From an uncultured Clostridia bacterium (GTDB lineage: Bacteria > Bacillota > Clostridia > Oscillospirales > Ruminococcaceae): 7,294 nucleotides of DNA. The notes under the pieces were generated by a model. That model worked only from the letters and a program-made list of their open reading frames with translations. It did not search any database and was not told the DNA's origin. Positions 1 through 5,880 of the stretch are shown piece by piece. The stretch is from assembly GCA_937907305.1 (NCBI GenBank), contig CALERQ010000018.1:1-7294 (forward strand). Direction: 5' to 3'. Each line of letters starts with the position of its first letter. Position 1 is the stretch's first letter. Made by a program: the position numbers and the translations under genes.

Positions 1-1
1 A

Positions 2-673
2 ATCTGCAAGGACTGCATTGACGGCGGCTTCACCTCCGTGATGATCGATGGCTCCAAGCTGAGCTTTGAAGAAAACATCGCCGTGACCCGCAAGGTAGTG
101 GAATATGCCCACGACCACGGTGTTATGGTAGAGGGCGAGCTGGGCAAGCTGGCCGGCATTGAGGATGCGGTAAATGTAAGCGAGGCCGACGCCCAGTTCA
201 CCAATCCCGCTGAGGTCGAGGAATTTGTTTCCCGCACCGGGGTGGATTCCCTGGCCATCGCCATCGGTACCAGCCACGGCGCCTATAAGTTCAAGCCCGG
301 CCAAAAGCCCCAGCTGCGCTTTGATATCCTGCAGCAGGTCAGCGACCGTCTGCCCGGCTTCCCCATCGTTCTGCACGGCGCTTCCTCTGTTATTCAGGCC
401 GATGTAGAAACCGTCAACCGCTTTGGCGGCCAGATGCCTGATGCCATCGGCATCCCCGAGGAAATGCTGCGCCACGCCGCCGAAATGGCCGTCTGCAAGA
501 TCAATATTGATAGCGACCTGCGTCTGGCCATGACCGCCGCCATCCGTCAGCATATGTTCGAGCATCCCGATCATTTTGATCCCCGGCAGTATCTCACCCC
601 GGCCCGCGATCACATTCGTGAGCTGGTCCGCCATAAGATGCACGATGTCCTGGGCTGCTCCGGCAAGGCGTAA
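2..673 (+). CDS. fba: Class II fructose-1,6-bisphosphate aldolase, C-terminal part (5' end outside window)
   Basis: The enzyme cleaves fructose-1,6-bisphosphate to dihydroxyacetone phosphate and glyceraldehyde-3-phosphate in cytoplasmic glycolysis, using a divalent metal, normally zinc. The reading frame is open from base 2 and ends at TAA 671-673, giving 223 visible residues; full-length members have about 280-310, so roughly the first quarter is missing. Visible family landmarks are GFTSVMIDGS near the start, the EGELG motif (residues 44-48), GTSHGAYKF with the expected zinc histidine at residue 92, VLHGASS with a second zinc histidine at residue 125, and the NIDSD phosphate/substrate loop at 168-172. 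The tail (DPRQYLTPAR, then VLGCSGKA) matches the type found in Clostridia and amitochondriate protists. A tagatose-bisphosphate aldolase is the main alternative, but the C-terminus and loops favour the fructose enzyme. It is the last gene of its unit, with a terminator 17 bases after the stop. Confidence 0.93.
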   Translation: MCKDCIDGGFTSVMIDGSKLSFEENIAVTRKVVEYAHDHGVMVEGELGKLAGIEDAVNVSEADAQFTNPAEVEEFVSRTGVDSLAIAIGTSHGAYKFKPGQKPQLRFDILQQVSDRLPGFPIVLHGASSVIQADVETVNRFGGQMPDAIGIPEEMLRHAAEMAVCKINIDSDLRLAMTAAIRQHMFEHPDHFDPRQYLTPARDHIRELVRHKMHDVLGCSGKA

Positions 674-690
674 TTTCTCCCGTATATACC

Positions 691-724
691 AAAAGATCCC
701 TGCCACCTGGCAGGGATCTTTTTT
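691..724 (+). terminator. Strong intrinsic terminator after the aldolase gene
   Basis: A perfect 12-bp stem (693-704 with 709-720, extendable by two A-T pairs) encloses the loop ACCT and runs into six T residues at 719-724. The minus strand also reads stem followed by four T residues. The hairpin can therefore also end the convergent minus-strand gene, whose stop lies at 732-734. Confidence 0.93.
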
Positions 725-731
725 CGTTCTA

Positions 732-2105
732 TTATGCCACAGTCGTACCCGGGTAGTAGTGGTTCAGTATCTGGATGTAAGTCCAGCCCTGCCGGGCGTA
801 CAGCATACTGCCGGTTTGGCTCATCCCCACACCGTGGCCGTAGCCGTAGGTAGTAACGGTAAAAAGGCGGCTGTCCGCGTCATAGCTGATATCAAAGGCA
901 TGGCTGCGCAGACCCAGGATGCTCTCCCTTATCTTCCGTCCCGTGGTGGTGGCATTGCCCACCCGCACAGTGCCCACATATTTTCCATCGGTACGGGAAG
1001 TGATCTCCAGCCAGGTGGCTGGGTCATCATTGGCGGGGTCCAGGCTCGTCCCAAGGGCACTGTTCATCCTTTCAGCCATCTGCTCCGGGGTATAGGTGTA
1101 GTCCTTGGAAAAAGGCGACCAGCTGTAGGAATAGCCCTCCTCAATGGAAGAATCCACCGAAACAAGGTAGGGGTACTGGGTGGTGCCCCAAACGCTCTGG
1201 GCCGTGGTGGTCACGCCGCAGCTGATGGAAAAATAGGTGCAGTTGGCGTACTGGCCGTTATAATAAACCGCCTGACCCAGCACCTCTTTCACGCAGGCTT
1301 TTACCCGGTCGCCGGGCTCCACACTGCTAAGGCGCAGAGTAGGCGCGCGCCCCAGGTAGTCATTATAATACTTAATGTAGCTGTAAGAGGCCACCGCCAT
1401 CGCCTTGGTGGATTCCCACTCGGTGGTATTGCCCACCTCATTCTGCACCACACGGCACAGGATCTCATAGGTATCGCCAACGACCGGGGTGCTGCCGTCA
1501 ATGACACTGAGCGTACCGTAGCCGGTGGTATCGTTCCCGCTGGTGCCGCCGTTATCCGGCTCCGGCTCCGGTTCCGGTTCAGGGGTCGGGGCGGGAGTCG
1601 GCTCCGGCTCGGGGGTGGGAGCCGGCGTGGGCGTCGGCTCCGGGTCCTTTACGGTTCCGGCATTGCCGGAGTTGCCGGAATTTCCAGCGTTCCCGGAATT
1701 ACCCGAACCATAGGAATTATTGGAATTGCCGCCAGTAGTGTCGTTCTTGTTCCCATTGCCGGTGGTGTCGTTTTTGTTGTCACCGGTCTGCCCGGAGGAA
1801 TTCTCCGTTTTGGAGTCGGTCTTATCCCCGGATTTATCATCGGTCTTATTTTCAGTCTTGGAGTCAGTCTTATCCGGCTGCTTGTCCCCGGTCTGGGCAG
1901 GCATCTCCGAAATATCCTTTCCGTCCTCTTCCAGTACCTCGTTCTGCGGGATATGCTCCCAATCCGGCAGCAGGGCCTGTCCGCTTTGCACTGTGGGGTA
2001 GATGGGCAGATCCTCGGCACTGTTGGGGGTATTGCCGCAGGCGGCCAGCATCAAAAAGGCGGCAGCGGCAGCCAGCGCACGGCCGGTTTTCGGCGATATC
2101 GGCAT
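732..2105 (-). CDS. Lipoprotein with disordered stalk and C-terminal SpoIID/LytB domain
   Basis: This is a predicted surface lipoprotein of 457 residues. The N-terminus is a lipoprotein signal peptide with lipobox L20-A21-A22-C23, so Cys23 would be lipidated on the outer face of the membrane. Residues 71-183 are low-complexity: Asp/Lys/Thr-rich, then Asn/Ser/Gly repeats, then Pro/Glu/Thr repeats, a plausible flexible wall-spanning stalk. Residues 213-457 form a SpoIID/LytB domain; the ILCRVVQNEVG segment places the probable catalytic glutamate at E223, and the signature GHGVGMSQTG is at 423-432, followed by ILNHYYPGT. SpoIID is a lytic transglycosylase acting on peptide-stripped glycan during spore engulfment; LytB-type relatives modify autolysin activity. 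Classical SpoIID is membrane-anchored and lacks this stalk, so this looks like a paralogue rather than spoIID itself. Cysteines C289 and C296 lie where some clostridial SpoIID proteins bind zinc. The ATG is supported by AAAGGAGG at 2114-2121. It is monocistronic, with its own sigma-A promoter. Confidence 0.88.
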   Translation of the reverse strand: MPISPKTGRALAAAAAFLMLAACGNTPNSAEDLPIYPTVQSGQALLPDWEHIPQNEVLEEDGKDISEMPAQTGDKQPDKTDSKTENKTDDKSGDKTDSKTENSSGQTGDNKNDTTGNGNKNDTTGGNSNNSYGSGNSGNAGNSGNSGNAGTVKDPEPTPTPAPTPEPEPTPAPTPEPEPEPEPDNGGTSGNDTTGYGTLSVIDGSTPVVGDTYEILCRVVQNEVGNTTEWESTKAMAVASYSYIKYYNDYLGRAPTLRLSSVEPGDRVKACVKEVLGQAVYYNGQYANCTYFSISCGVTTTAQSVWGTTQYPYLVSVDSSIEEGYSYSWSPFSKDYTYTPEQMAERMNSALGTSLDPANDDPATWLEITSRTDGKYVGTVRVGNATTTGRKIRESILGLRSHAFDISYDADSRLFTVTTYGYGHGVGMSQTGSMLYARQGWTYIQILNHYYPGTTVA

Positions 2106-2149
2106 GAAGAGCCCCTCCTTTCGGGCGGTTTTTGTAATAATCCGTCCCT

Positions 2150-2178
2150 ATTATACAGAATAGAATTGATTTTGTCTA
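2150..2178 (-). promoter_or_regulatory. Sigma-A promoter for the SpoIID-domain lipoprotein
   Basis: On the minus strand, TAGACA (2173-2178) and a perfect TATAAT (2150-2155) are separated by 17 bp. The start codon at 2105 leaves a short leader of about 40 bases. No sporulation-sigma consensus is evident, which suggests vegetative expression. Confidence 0.8.
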
Positions 2179-2233
2179 CCGGTAGGATATGAACAGAGCG
2201 TGAAGAATGGGTGATGGTTCTTCCCCTGGGCAT

Positions 2234-2272
2234 AAAAAAGAGGCGGAAGCTCACCACTTCCACCCCGCTTTT
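2234..2272 (-). terminator. Probable terminator after the DUF937-like gene
   Basis: Read on the minus strand, GGAAG pairs with CTTCC around a seven-base loop (2257-2261 with 2245-2249). Imperfect outer pairing (2265-2266 with 2242-2243, and 2268-2272 with 2236-2240) extends it, and a run of six T residues follows (A residues at 2234-2239 on the plus strand). It lies about 10 bases past the stop at 2283. The stem has mismatches, so strength is uncertain. Confidence 0.65.
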
Positions 2273-2282
2273 CTTATGTAGT

Positions 2283-3209
2283 TTACTTTTTACCGCCCAG
2301 CAGACCGGTAAGAACGCTTCCCAGCAGCTCCGCCGCGTCATCATTTTTGGCGGTGGATTTCTTCTTGGAAGAAGTGGTCTTCTTGGCGGAGGTCGTCTTC
2401 TTACCGCTTGTCGTCTTCTTACCGCTGGTCGTCTTCTTACCGCTTGTCGTCTTCTTGCCGGTAGAAGTCGTCTTTTTCCCGCTGGAAGTGGTTTTCTTCC
2501 CAGAGGAAGAGGTCTTTTTGCCGCTGGAGGAAGTCCCCAAGGCGCTGCCCAACAGGCTGCCGGCCAGGGAGCTCAGCACATCGGAGCTCTCGCTCTTTTT
2601 GCTGTTCTTTTTGCCGCTGCCGCCCAGGGCACTGGTCAGCAGACCACCCGCCAGGCTGGTCAGGATATCACCGCTGTCGCTCTTGCTGGACTTTCTATTG
2701 CTGCCGCCCAGCAGACTCCCCGCCAGCGAGATAAGGGTACTGCCGTCGTCCTCGTCATCATCCCCACCGCCCAGCAGGGAGGTCAGCAGCCCGCCGAGTC
2801 CGTCGCTTTGGGTCTTGGTCTTTTTCTTTTGGCTGCCCAGGGCTGCCAGCAGCAGCGGGGCCGCCATGGCCAGGATCTTGGAGGTATCCACCTTGCTGGC
2901 GCCGCTCTTTTTGGCAACAGCGTTCTGCACGGTCTCGGTTTCCCCGCCCAGAATCTTGGTCAGGATCTTGGCACCATCCTCGGTATCCACATTCTGCAAA
3001 AGGCTCGCCAGCCCTTTGCTGCTGGTGTGGTCATCCAGGGCCTTGGCCAGGCTGTTGGCCCCATCCTCGGTGGAGGCATTCTGCGCCATGGCACCCACCA
3101 AAGCCGGCAGCGCGTTGGCCAGAACATTCTGGGTATCCTTTTCACTGGCACCGGTCTGGCCCGCTATGGAGGAGATCACACTGCCGGAAAGCAGATCAGT
3201 CAAATTCAT
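2283..3209 (-). CDS. DUF937-like protein with repeated amphipathic modules and a Lys/Thr/Ser hexapeptide tract
   Basis: This 308-residue protein has no known enzymatic role. Residues 1-125 resemble the uncharacterised DUF937 family: an N-terminal short helix, then an ALPALVGAMAQNA segment and a second Ala/Leu-rich helix near 110-125. After a Lys-rich linker come related amphipathic modules of the type D-x-L-x-S-L-x-G-x-L-L-x(2-4)-G at about 136-148, 157-169, 180-197 and 209-225, separated by charged Asp/Lys/Ser linkers. Residues 229-284 are a near-periodic TTSGKK hexapeptide tract, strongly basic, and a last module (AAELLGSVLTGLLGGKK) ends the protein. There is no signal peptide or clear transmembrane helix. 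The ATG is preceded by a purine-rich AAGGAAAGGGG ribosome site. It lies 18 bases after the stop of the membrane-protein gene, so the two are probably co-transcribed. The basic tail could bind nucleic acid or anionic polymer, but that is inference. The family call is from residue pattern only. Confidence 0.75.
   Translation of the reverse strand: MNLTDLLSGSVISSIAGQTGASEKDTQNVLANALPALVGAMAQNASTEDGANSLAKALDDHTSSKGLASLLQNVDTEDGAKILTKILGGETETVQNAVAKKSGASKVDTSKILAMAAPLLLAALGSQKKKTKTQSDGLGGLLTSLLGGGDDDEDDGSTLISLAGSLLGGSNRKSSKSDSGDILTSLAGGLLTSALGGSGKKNSKKSESSDVLSSLAGSLLGSALGTSSSGKKTSSSGKKTTSSGKKTTSTGKKTTSGKKTTSGKKTTSGKKTTSAKKTTSSKKKSTAKNDDAAELLGSVLTGLLGGKK
2358..2525 (-). repeat. 18-bp tandem repeat encoding TTSGKK hexapeptides
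   Basis: Inside the DUF937-like gene an 18-bp unit (about TTACCGCTTGTCGTCTTC on the plus strand) recurs in tandem. It is almost exact across 2390-2460 and degenerates outward. It encodes repeated TTSGKK, with TTSSGKK and TTSTGKK variants. The period is a multiple of three, so copy-number change would preserve the frame. Confidence 0.85.
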
Positions 3210-3227
3210 CTGTCAGCGCCCCTTTCC

Positions 3228-3926
3228 TTATGCCTGGTCCAGTGCACAGAAATCGCAGGGATCGGTACGGTTAGCCTCAAAAGCCTCCTCAATCGTCCCC
3301 TGATAGATGGTCGCGGAATTCTGCAGGGTGCGGCAATCGGGGTCAAGGTGATAGCTCTTGCCAAAGCGGGTCCAGTAGACGGAACCGGTGCCCACCGCCT
3401 GCTGGGCATCGGCCAGCTCCTCGGCGGAAACAGGATTAAAGTCGATGGAGAACAGCGAGGCCAGCACCAGGGCAATGGCCGCCACTACGGTCACGATCTT
3501 CTTGGTCTTGCCGTCCAGGTCCTTATTGGCCAGCAGCAGGATAACAATGGGCAGGAAGCAGATCACGGAGGCGATGAGCCCCATGTTGTTCCACAGGAAG
3601 AACTTCACGCTGCTCTGCTTGCTGGCGGGGTCCAGCCGGTTGGCTTTTTTCCACAGCTGGCTGCCGATGATCACCAGAATGAGATCGATAACCAGCGCGC
3701 CGATGAGCCAGTACATTTTCTGTTCTTCGGGGATGTACCAGGTCCCATTGAGCATCAGGATGGCGCATACTTCGGCGGCCAGGGCCAGCACCCACAGGAT
3801 AACGGCGGCTACACGCTTGCCGGTGGCGCTTTTCTTATTGGCGGCGGTGACTACTGCGGGACGCTTGCCGGTTTTGCCGGTGGAAGCCTCCACAAACTCA
3901 CGCTCGACCTTCTTTTTTTCTGCCAA
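3228..3926 (-). CDS. Four-helix membrane protein with C-terminal Cys/His (YH-x4-C ... C-x2-C) motif
   Basis: This 232-residue protein has unknown function. Residues 1-37 are basic and polar (MAEKKKVERE start), probably cytoplasmic. Predicted transmembrane helices lie at about 38-58, 71-89, 114-133 and 143-161. The C-terminal domain, about 180-227, reads GSVYWTRFGKSYH, then C198, L201 and a final P-C224-D-F-C227. H193, C198, C224 and C227 form a likely metal site, resembling the small Cys/His modules (YVTKTGxKYH...C...PCxxC type) found at the ends of some secreted nucleases and other surface proteins. Start choice: TTG at 3924-3926, because AAAGGAG (3936-3942) sits nine bases upstream, an in-frame TGA lies just before, and the first internal Met is at residue 57. 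It is the first gene of a two-gene operon with the DUF937-like gene 18 bases downstream, driven by the promoter at 3977-4005. With four helices, both ends would lie on the same side. Confidence 0.78.
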   Translation of the reverse strand: MAEKKKVEREFVEASTGKTGKRPAVVTAANKKSATGKRVAAVILWVLALAAEVCAILMLNGTWYIPEEQKMYWLIGALVIDLILVIIGSQLWKKANRLDPASKQSSVKFFLWNNMGLIASVICFLPIVILLLANKDLDGKTKKIVTVVAAIALVLASLFSIDFNPVSAEELADAQQAVGTGSVYWTRFGKSYHLDPDCRTLQNSATIYQGTIEEAFEANRTDPCDFCALDQA

Positions 3927-3953
3927 ATTGGGTCACTCCTTTTCTATCACAAA

Positions 3954-3975
3954 AAATCGGGCGAAATGCCGATTT
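3954..3975 (-). other. Inverted repeat overlapping the transcription start of the membrane-protein operon
   Basis: AAATCGG (3954-3960) and CCGATTT (3969-3975) form a 7-bp perfect inverted repeat with an 8-base loop. On the minus strand it is followed by six T residues (3951-3956). It overlaps the expected start point (about 3970) of the promoter at 3977-4005. It could be an operator, or a weak terminator for transcripts arriving from the surface-protein gene. Confidence 0.5.
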
Positions 3976-3976
3976 C

Positions 3977-4005
3977 ATTGTACCAAGGATGGGACAGATG
4001 CGCAA
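3977..4005 (-). promoter_or_regulatory. Probable promoter of the membrane-protein/DUF937 operon
   Basis: On the minus strand, TTGCGC (4000-4005) and TACAAT (3977-3982) are 17 bp apart, with the TTG start of the membrane protein about 50 bases downstream. The -10 is a five-of-six match and the -35 matches only the first three bases. It overlaps a short sequence that recurs at 6214-6255. Confidence 0.62.
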
Positions 4006-4016
4006 GGCCTTTTTTG
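3987..4016. repeat. Short intergenic repeat, copy A
   Basis: Contains GGATGGGACAG (3987-3997), directly followed by ATGCGC (3998-4003) and then GCCTTTTTTG (4007-4016). The same three blocks in the same order occur at 6214-6255. Here they overlap a minus-strand promoter. Confidence 0.55.
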
Positions 4017-4029
4017 TGGAGAAAGGACA

Positions 4030-4054
4030 ACCGCCGGAGGCAGCCCCCGGCGGT
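4030..4054 (-). terminator. GC-rich hairpin after the surface-protein gene
   Basis: ACCGCCGG (4030-4037) pairs with CCGGCGGT (4047-4054) around a nine-base loop, starting six bases past the stop codon of the surface protein. No T run follows directly on the minus strand, so it is a poor intrinsic terminator alone. It may stabilise the message, with termination at the weaker hairpin at 3954-3975. Confidence 0.4.
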
Positions 4055-4059
4055 ATGGA

Positions 4060-4941
4060 TCATTCTTCTTTGCGGCGCAGCAGCAGTACCGCCGCCAGAA
4101 CCGCCGCGATGGCCGAAGCCGCGGCCGCCACCGCGATCACCTGCGGAGCGCCGGTGGCCGGGTTGGGCTGGGTGGTTACTTCCTCAGCGGGGCGGATGAT
4201 CACAATGGTGCTGGGCGGATCGAGCTCGGGGTCAAGTTCAGGGCCCTTTTCGGTAAAGGTATAAGACTTCCCGGGCTGGATGACCACTTCGTTAACAGTG
4301 ATGGCCGCATTAGTTCCGTTCTTAATGGTGCACCCATTGGCACGGACTGCCCCCGCTTTAGCGAGTTTCTCCATTTGTTCCGGGGGACCCGCCTGCTCTA
4401 TGGTATAGGTTTCACCGCTCTTTGCATCACCAAGATAATCAAGTGCCGAATTGCTGAGATAAAGCCCATCGGGACCGGGAATGAGGAGCGTATCACTCGT
4501 GAAGCTATCCTTCAGCATAGCCTTGAGCTTCGCGCTGGCATCTCTTACCCCCGGCAAAATGAATTTGCCGTTGTCGTATTTACCGTAGTAGCATGAGTAT
4601 TCTATGATTCCGCTTTGCGGCTCATTATTCACAATGGAAATGCTCGGTCTGCCGGCTAAATAATCTGGATTATTAGTATCCGGGGTAATAAATAGCTTGG
4701 CTCCCTTACCGATGATAGTGCTGTTGATTATCTCCAGCTTAGAGCTTGAAGCGTCCATGATAAAAGCATCATTACTCCCGGTCAGTTCCATTCTTGTGTC
4801 CTCGATGGTAGCACTATCACCCTCAAATTCACATATGCCGCCCCATGTAATATCGCAACCTTTTATATAATAGGCGGAACCAGCTTGTGCATCAATCAAC
4901 CATTTTTTGCCTTTTGTTCCATCTGCTTCTGTTATCTTCAC
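4060..4941 (-). CDS. C-terminal part of a wall-anchored surface protein, separated from its N-terminal part by an in-frame TAG
   Basis: This is the downstream portion of a reading frame shared with 4948-5340. Counted from a possible GTG (4939-4941) it has 293 residues. The first 130 or so continue an isoleucine-rich beta-helix-like pattern (e.g. SKLEIINSTIIG), followed by a region ending in a Pro-rich linker. The C-terminus is a cell-wall sorting signal: NPATG at 260-264 (an LPXTG-like variant), a hydrophobic helix at about 267-288, and the basic tail RRKEE. A sortase would cut within NPATG and link the protein to peptidoglycan. The GTG has AGGAG directly abutting it with no spacing, and no signal peptide follows, so independent translation would give a protein unable to reach the surface. 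The best reading is that this is half of one ~425-residue gene. GC falls sharply across the middle but returns to the local norm over the anchor. The coding call is sure; functionality is doubtful. Confidence 0.72.
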   Translation of the reverse strand: MKITEADGTKGKKWLIDAQAGSAYYIKGCDITWGGICEFEGDSATIEDTRMELTGSNDAFIMDASSSKLEIINSTIIGKGAKLFITPDTNNPDYLAGRPSISIVNNEPQSGIIEYSCYYGKYDNGKFILPGVRDASAKLKAMLKDSFTSDTLLIPGPDGLYLSNSALDYLGDAKSGETYTIEQAGPPEQMEKLAKAGAVRANGCTIKNGTNAAITVNEVVIQPGKSYTFTEKGPELDPELDPPSTIVIIRPAEEVTTQPNPATGAPQVIAVAAAASAIAAVLAAVLLLRRKEE

Positions 4942-4947
4942 TCCTAT

Positions 4948-4950
4948 CTA
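4948..4950 (-). other. In-frame TAG interrupting the surface-protein gene
   Basis: On the minus strand the codons read ...GTG GTT AAA TAG ATA GGA GTG AAG ATA..., with no frame change on either side. Removing this one codon joins the two open frames into a single one from 5340 to 4060. CAG or AAG to TAG would be a single-base change. Confidence 0.9.
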
Positions 4951-5340
4951 TTTAACCACAGTTTTATTATTTGAAGTAATAACACTTTCACATTCTACTT
5001 TTATACCGCCAGTGGTTTTGTTATTCTGTATTGTGAAGGTTGCTCCGCCCTGTACGGAAAGCAGACTTTTCAAAGTCATCATACAGCCATTCAAATCCAG
5101 TGTAATTCCTGTTTTTTCCACTCTGATAGTTTTGTTCCCCTCCGATAACTCACAATTCTTCAAGAGGGTAATGGTGTCGCCATCAGTGGCGGCACCCAGT
5201 GCATCCCTTAGGGATGCATATTCTTTATCTTTGTTTATGTTTTTTGCCACATATTCATTCCCCTCCTCCGCCAGCACGGTAGTGGGCAGCAGCAAAATAA
5301 CAAGCAGTAGGGCCAGGGTAAGGGCAAGCAGTTTTTTCAT
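4948..5340 (-). CDS. N-terminal part of a secreted beta-helix-like surface protein, ended by an in-frame TAG
   Basis: This part has 130 residues from ATG 5338-5340. It starts with a Sec signal peptide: MKK, a long Leu/Ile/Val core, and a predicted cut after TVLA at residue 24. The mature part has YASLRDALGAATDGDTITLL and ITLDLNGCMMTL, the opening pattern of right-handed parallel beta-helix (pectate-lyase-like) domains common in Firmicutes surface adhesins and carbohydrate-binding proteins. No catalytic residues can be assigned. The upstream GTG at 5347-5349 is not the start: AAAGGAG (5349-5355) overlaps it, whereas the same site lies eight bases before the ATG. Translation stops at TAG 4948-4950, and the same frame resumes and runs to a wall anchor ending at 4060. 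As it stands the short product would be secreted but unanchored. Its body is unusually AT-rich compared with the signal-peptide end. Confidence 0.78.
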   Translation of the reverse strand: MKKLLALTLALLLVILLLPTTVLAEEGNEYVAKNINKDKEYASLRDALGAATDGDTITLLKNCELSEGNKTIRVEKTGITLDLNGCMMTLKSLLSVQGGATFTIQNNKTTGGIKVECESVITSNNKTVVK

Positions 5341-5389
5341 GGGGCGCACTCCTTTCTTTTGCGGGAAGCGGGTGGTCTCTTACACCTCT

Positions 5390-5419
5390 ATGGTACCATT
5401 TACACGGCCCGGGGCGCAA
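5390..5419 (-). promoter_or_regulatory. Possible extended -10 promoter for the surface-protein gene
   Basis: On the minus strand, TTGCGC (5414-5419) and TACCAT (5390-5395) are 18 bp apart, with TG one base before the -10 (TGGTACCAT). The start codon is about 45 bases downstream. The -35 hexamer is identical to that of the promoter at 3977-4005. Confidence 0.5.
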
Positions 5420-5471
5420 GGGCGGATGCGGAGAATTTCATTGCGTAGGTTTGGCTAATTTGGCTGTACTT

Positions 5472-5518
5472 AAACAAAAAGAACGCCCGCGGCCTGCACT
5501 GGGCATAGCCGCGGGTGT
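5472..5518 (-). terminator. Intrinsic terminator after the spore-protein gene
   Basis: CCCGCGGC (5486-5493) pairs with GCCGCGGG (5508-5515), and the stem extends to about 11 bp including one G-U pair, around a 14-base loop. On the minus strand TTCTTTTTGTTT follows. It sits 15 bases past the stop. Confidence 0.85.
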
Positions 5519-5532
5519 GGGGATGGGGAAAG

Positions 5533-5715
5533 TTACTTGGCGGAATGACCGTTCTCGTAGCTCTCGATCATGCGCTTCACCATCTCGCCGCCGATGGAAC
5601 CGGCCTGACGGGCGGTGATATCGCCGTTGTAGCCCTGCTTGAGGTTAACGCCTACGGTGTTGGCAGCTTCCTGCTTCATCTGGTTCAGTGCTTCCTTGGC
5701 TTTCTTGTTAGACAT
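5533..5715 (-). CDS. Alpha/beta-type small acid-soluble spore protein
   Basis: This 60-residue protein coats and protects DNA in the dormant spore core, shifting it toward an A-like form, and is degraded at germination by the GPR protease. The family pattern is clear: EALNQMKQEAANTVGVNL at 8-25, where GPR would be expected to cut after E16, and ARQAGSIGGEMVKRMIE at 35-51, with the conserved G-S-I-G-G turn and the basic DNA-contact helix. The length is typical of the family. The ATG is preceded by AGAGGA at 5723-5728, seven bases away. Expression in the forespore under sigma G is expected from the family, but I cannot find a convincing sigma-G promoter; CAATACA upstream on the minus strand is only a loose -10 match. 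It is monocistronic, with its own terminator. This gene is the best evidence that the organism forms spores. Which of the several paralogues it is cannot be told from the sequence. Confidence 0.95.
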   Translation of the reverse strand: MSNKKAKEALNQMKQEAANTVGVNLKQGYNGDITARQAGSIGGEMVKRMIESYENGHSAK

Positions 5716-5837
5716 GGTTTATTCCTCTCTTTCTTAATTTGGCGTTTGCAATGTGTATTGTGTACCGCCCGCGCCGCCCTATGAGAGGAACTTTTCGCCA
5801 GAAGAAAAAAATAAACGCTGTTTTTTTGCGATAGGGC

Positions 5838-5865
5838 TTGACTTTTCCGCCGGAACCGTTATAAT
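5838..5865 (+). promoter_or_regulatory. Promoter of the tRNA-Gln gene
   Basis: TTGACT (5838-5843) and a perfect TATAAT (5860-5865) with a 16-bp spacer; the mature tRNA begins 16 bases after the -10. There is no GC-rich discriminator of the stringent type between them. Confidence 0.88.
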
Positions 5866-5880
5866 AATTCATGTTGCTAT

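Noticed and set aside
576..2192. Long plus-strand open frame opposite the SpoIID-domain gene
   Set aside because: It is antisense to a protein with a lipobox, family signatures, ribosome site and promoter. Its own translation is Gly/Ile/Arg-rich without recognisable domains.
2390..2460. Possible CRISPR-like array
   Set aside because: The 18-bp units are directly adjacent with no spacers and are in frame with a coding tract.
2211..4199. 662-codon plus-strand open frame
   Set aside because: It runs opposite three minus-strand genes that have ribosome sites and domain patterns. Its translation is repetitive (LLTAGRLL, QQ-rich), as expected from reading Lys/Ser repeats backwards in GC-rich DNA.
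5347..5349. GTG start for the surface protein, adding MRP before MKK
   Set aside because: The ribosome site overlaps this GTG, while the ATG at 5338-5340 has eight-base spacing and begins a standard signal peptide.
5716..5830. Sigma-G promoter for the spore-protein gene
   Set aside because: Only a loose CAATACA -10 is present with no acceptable -35 at the right distance, so no site is called.
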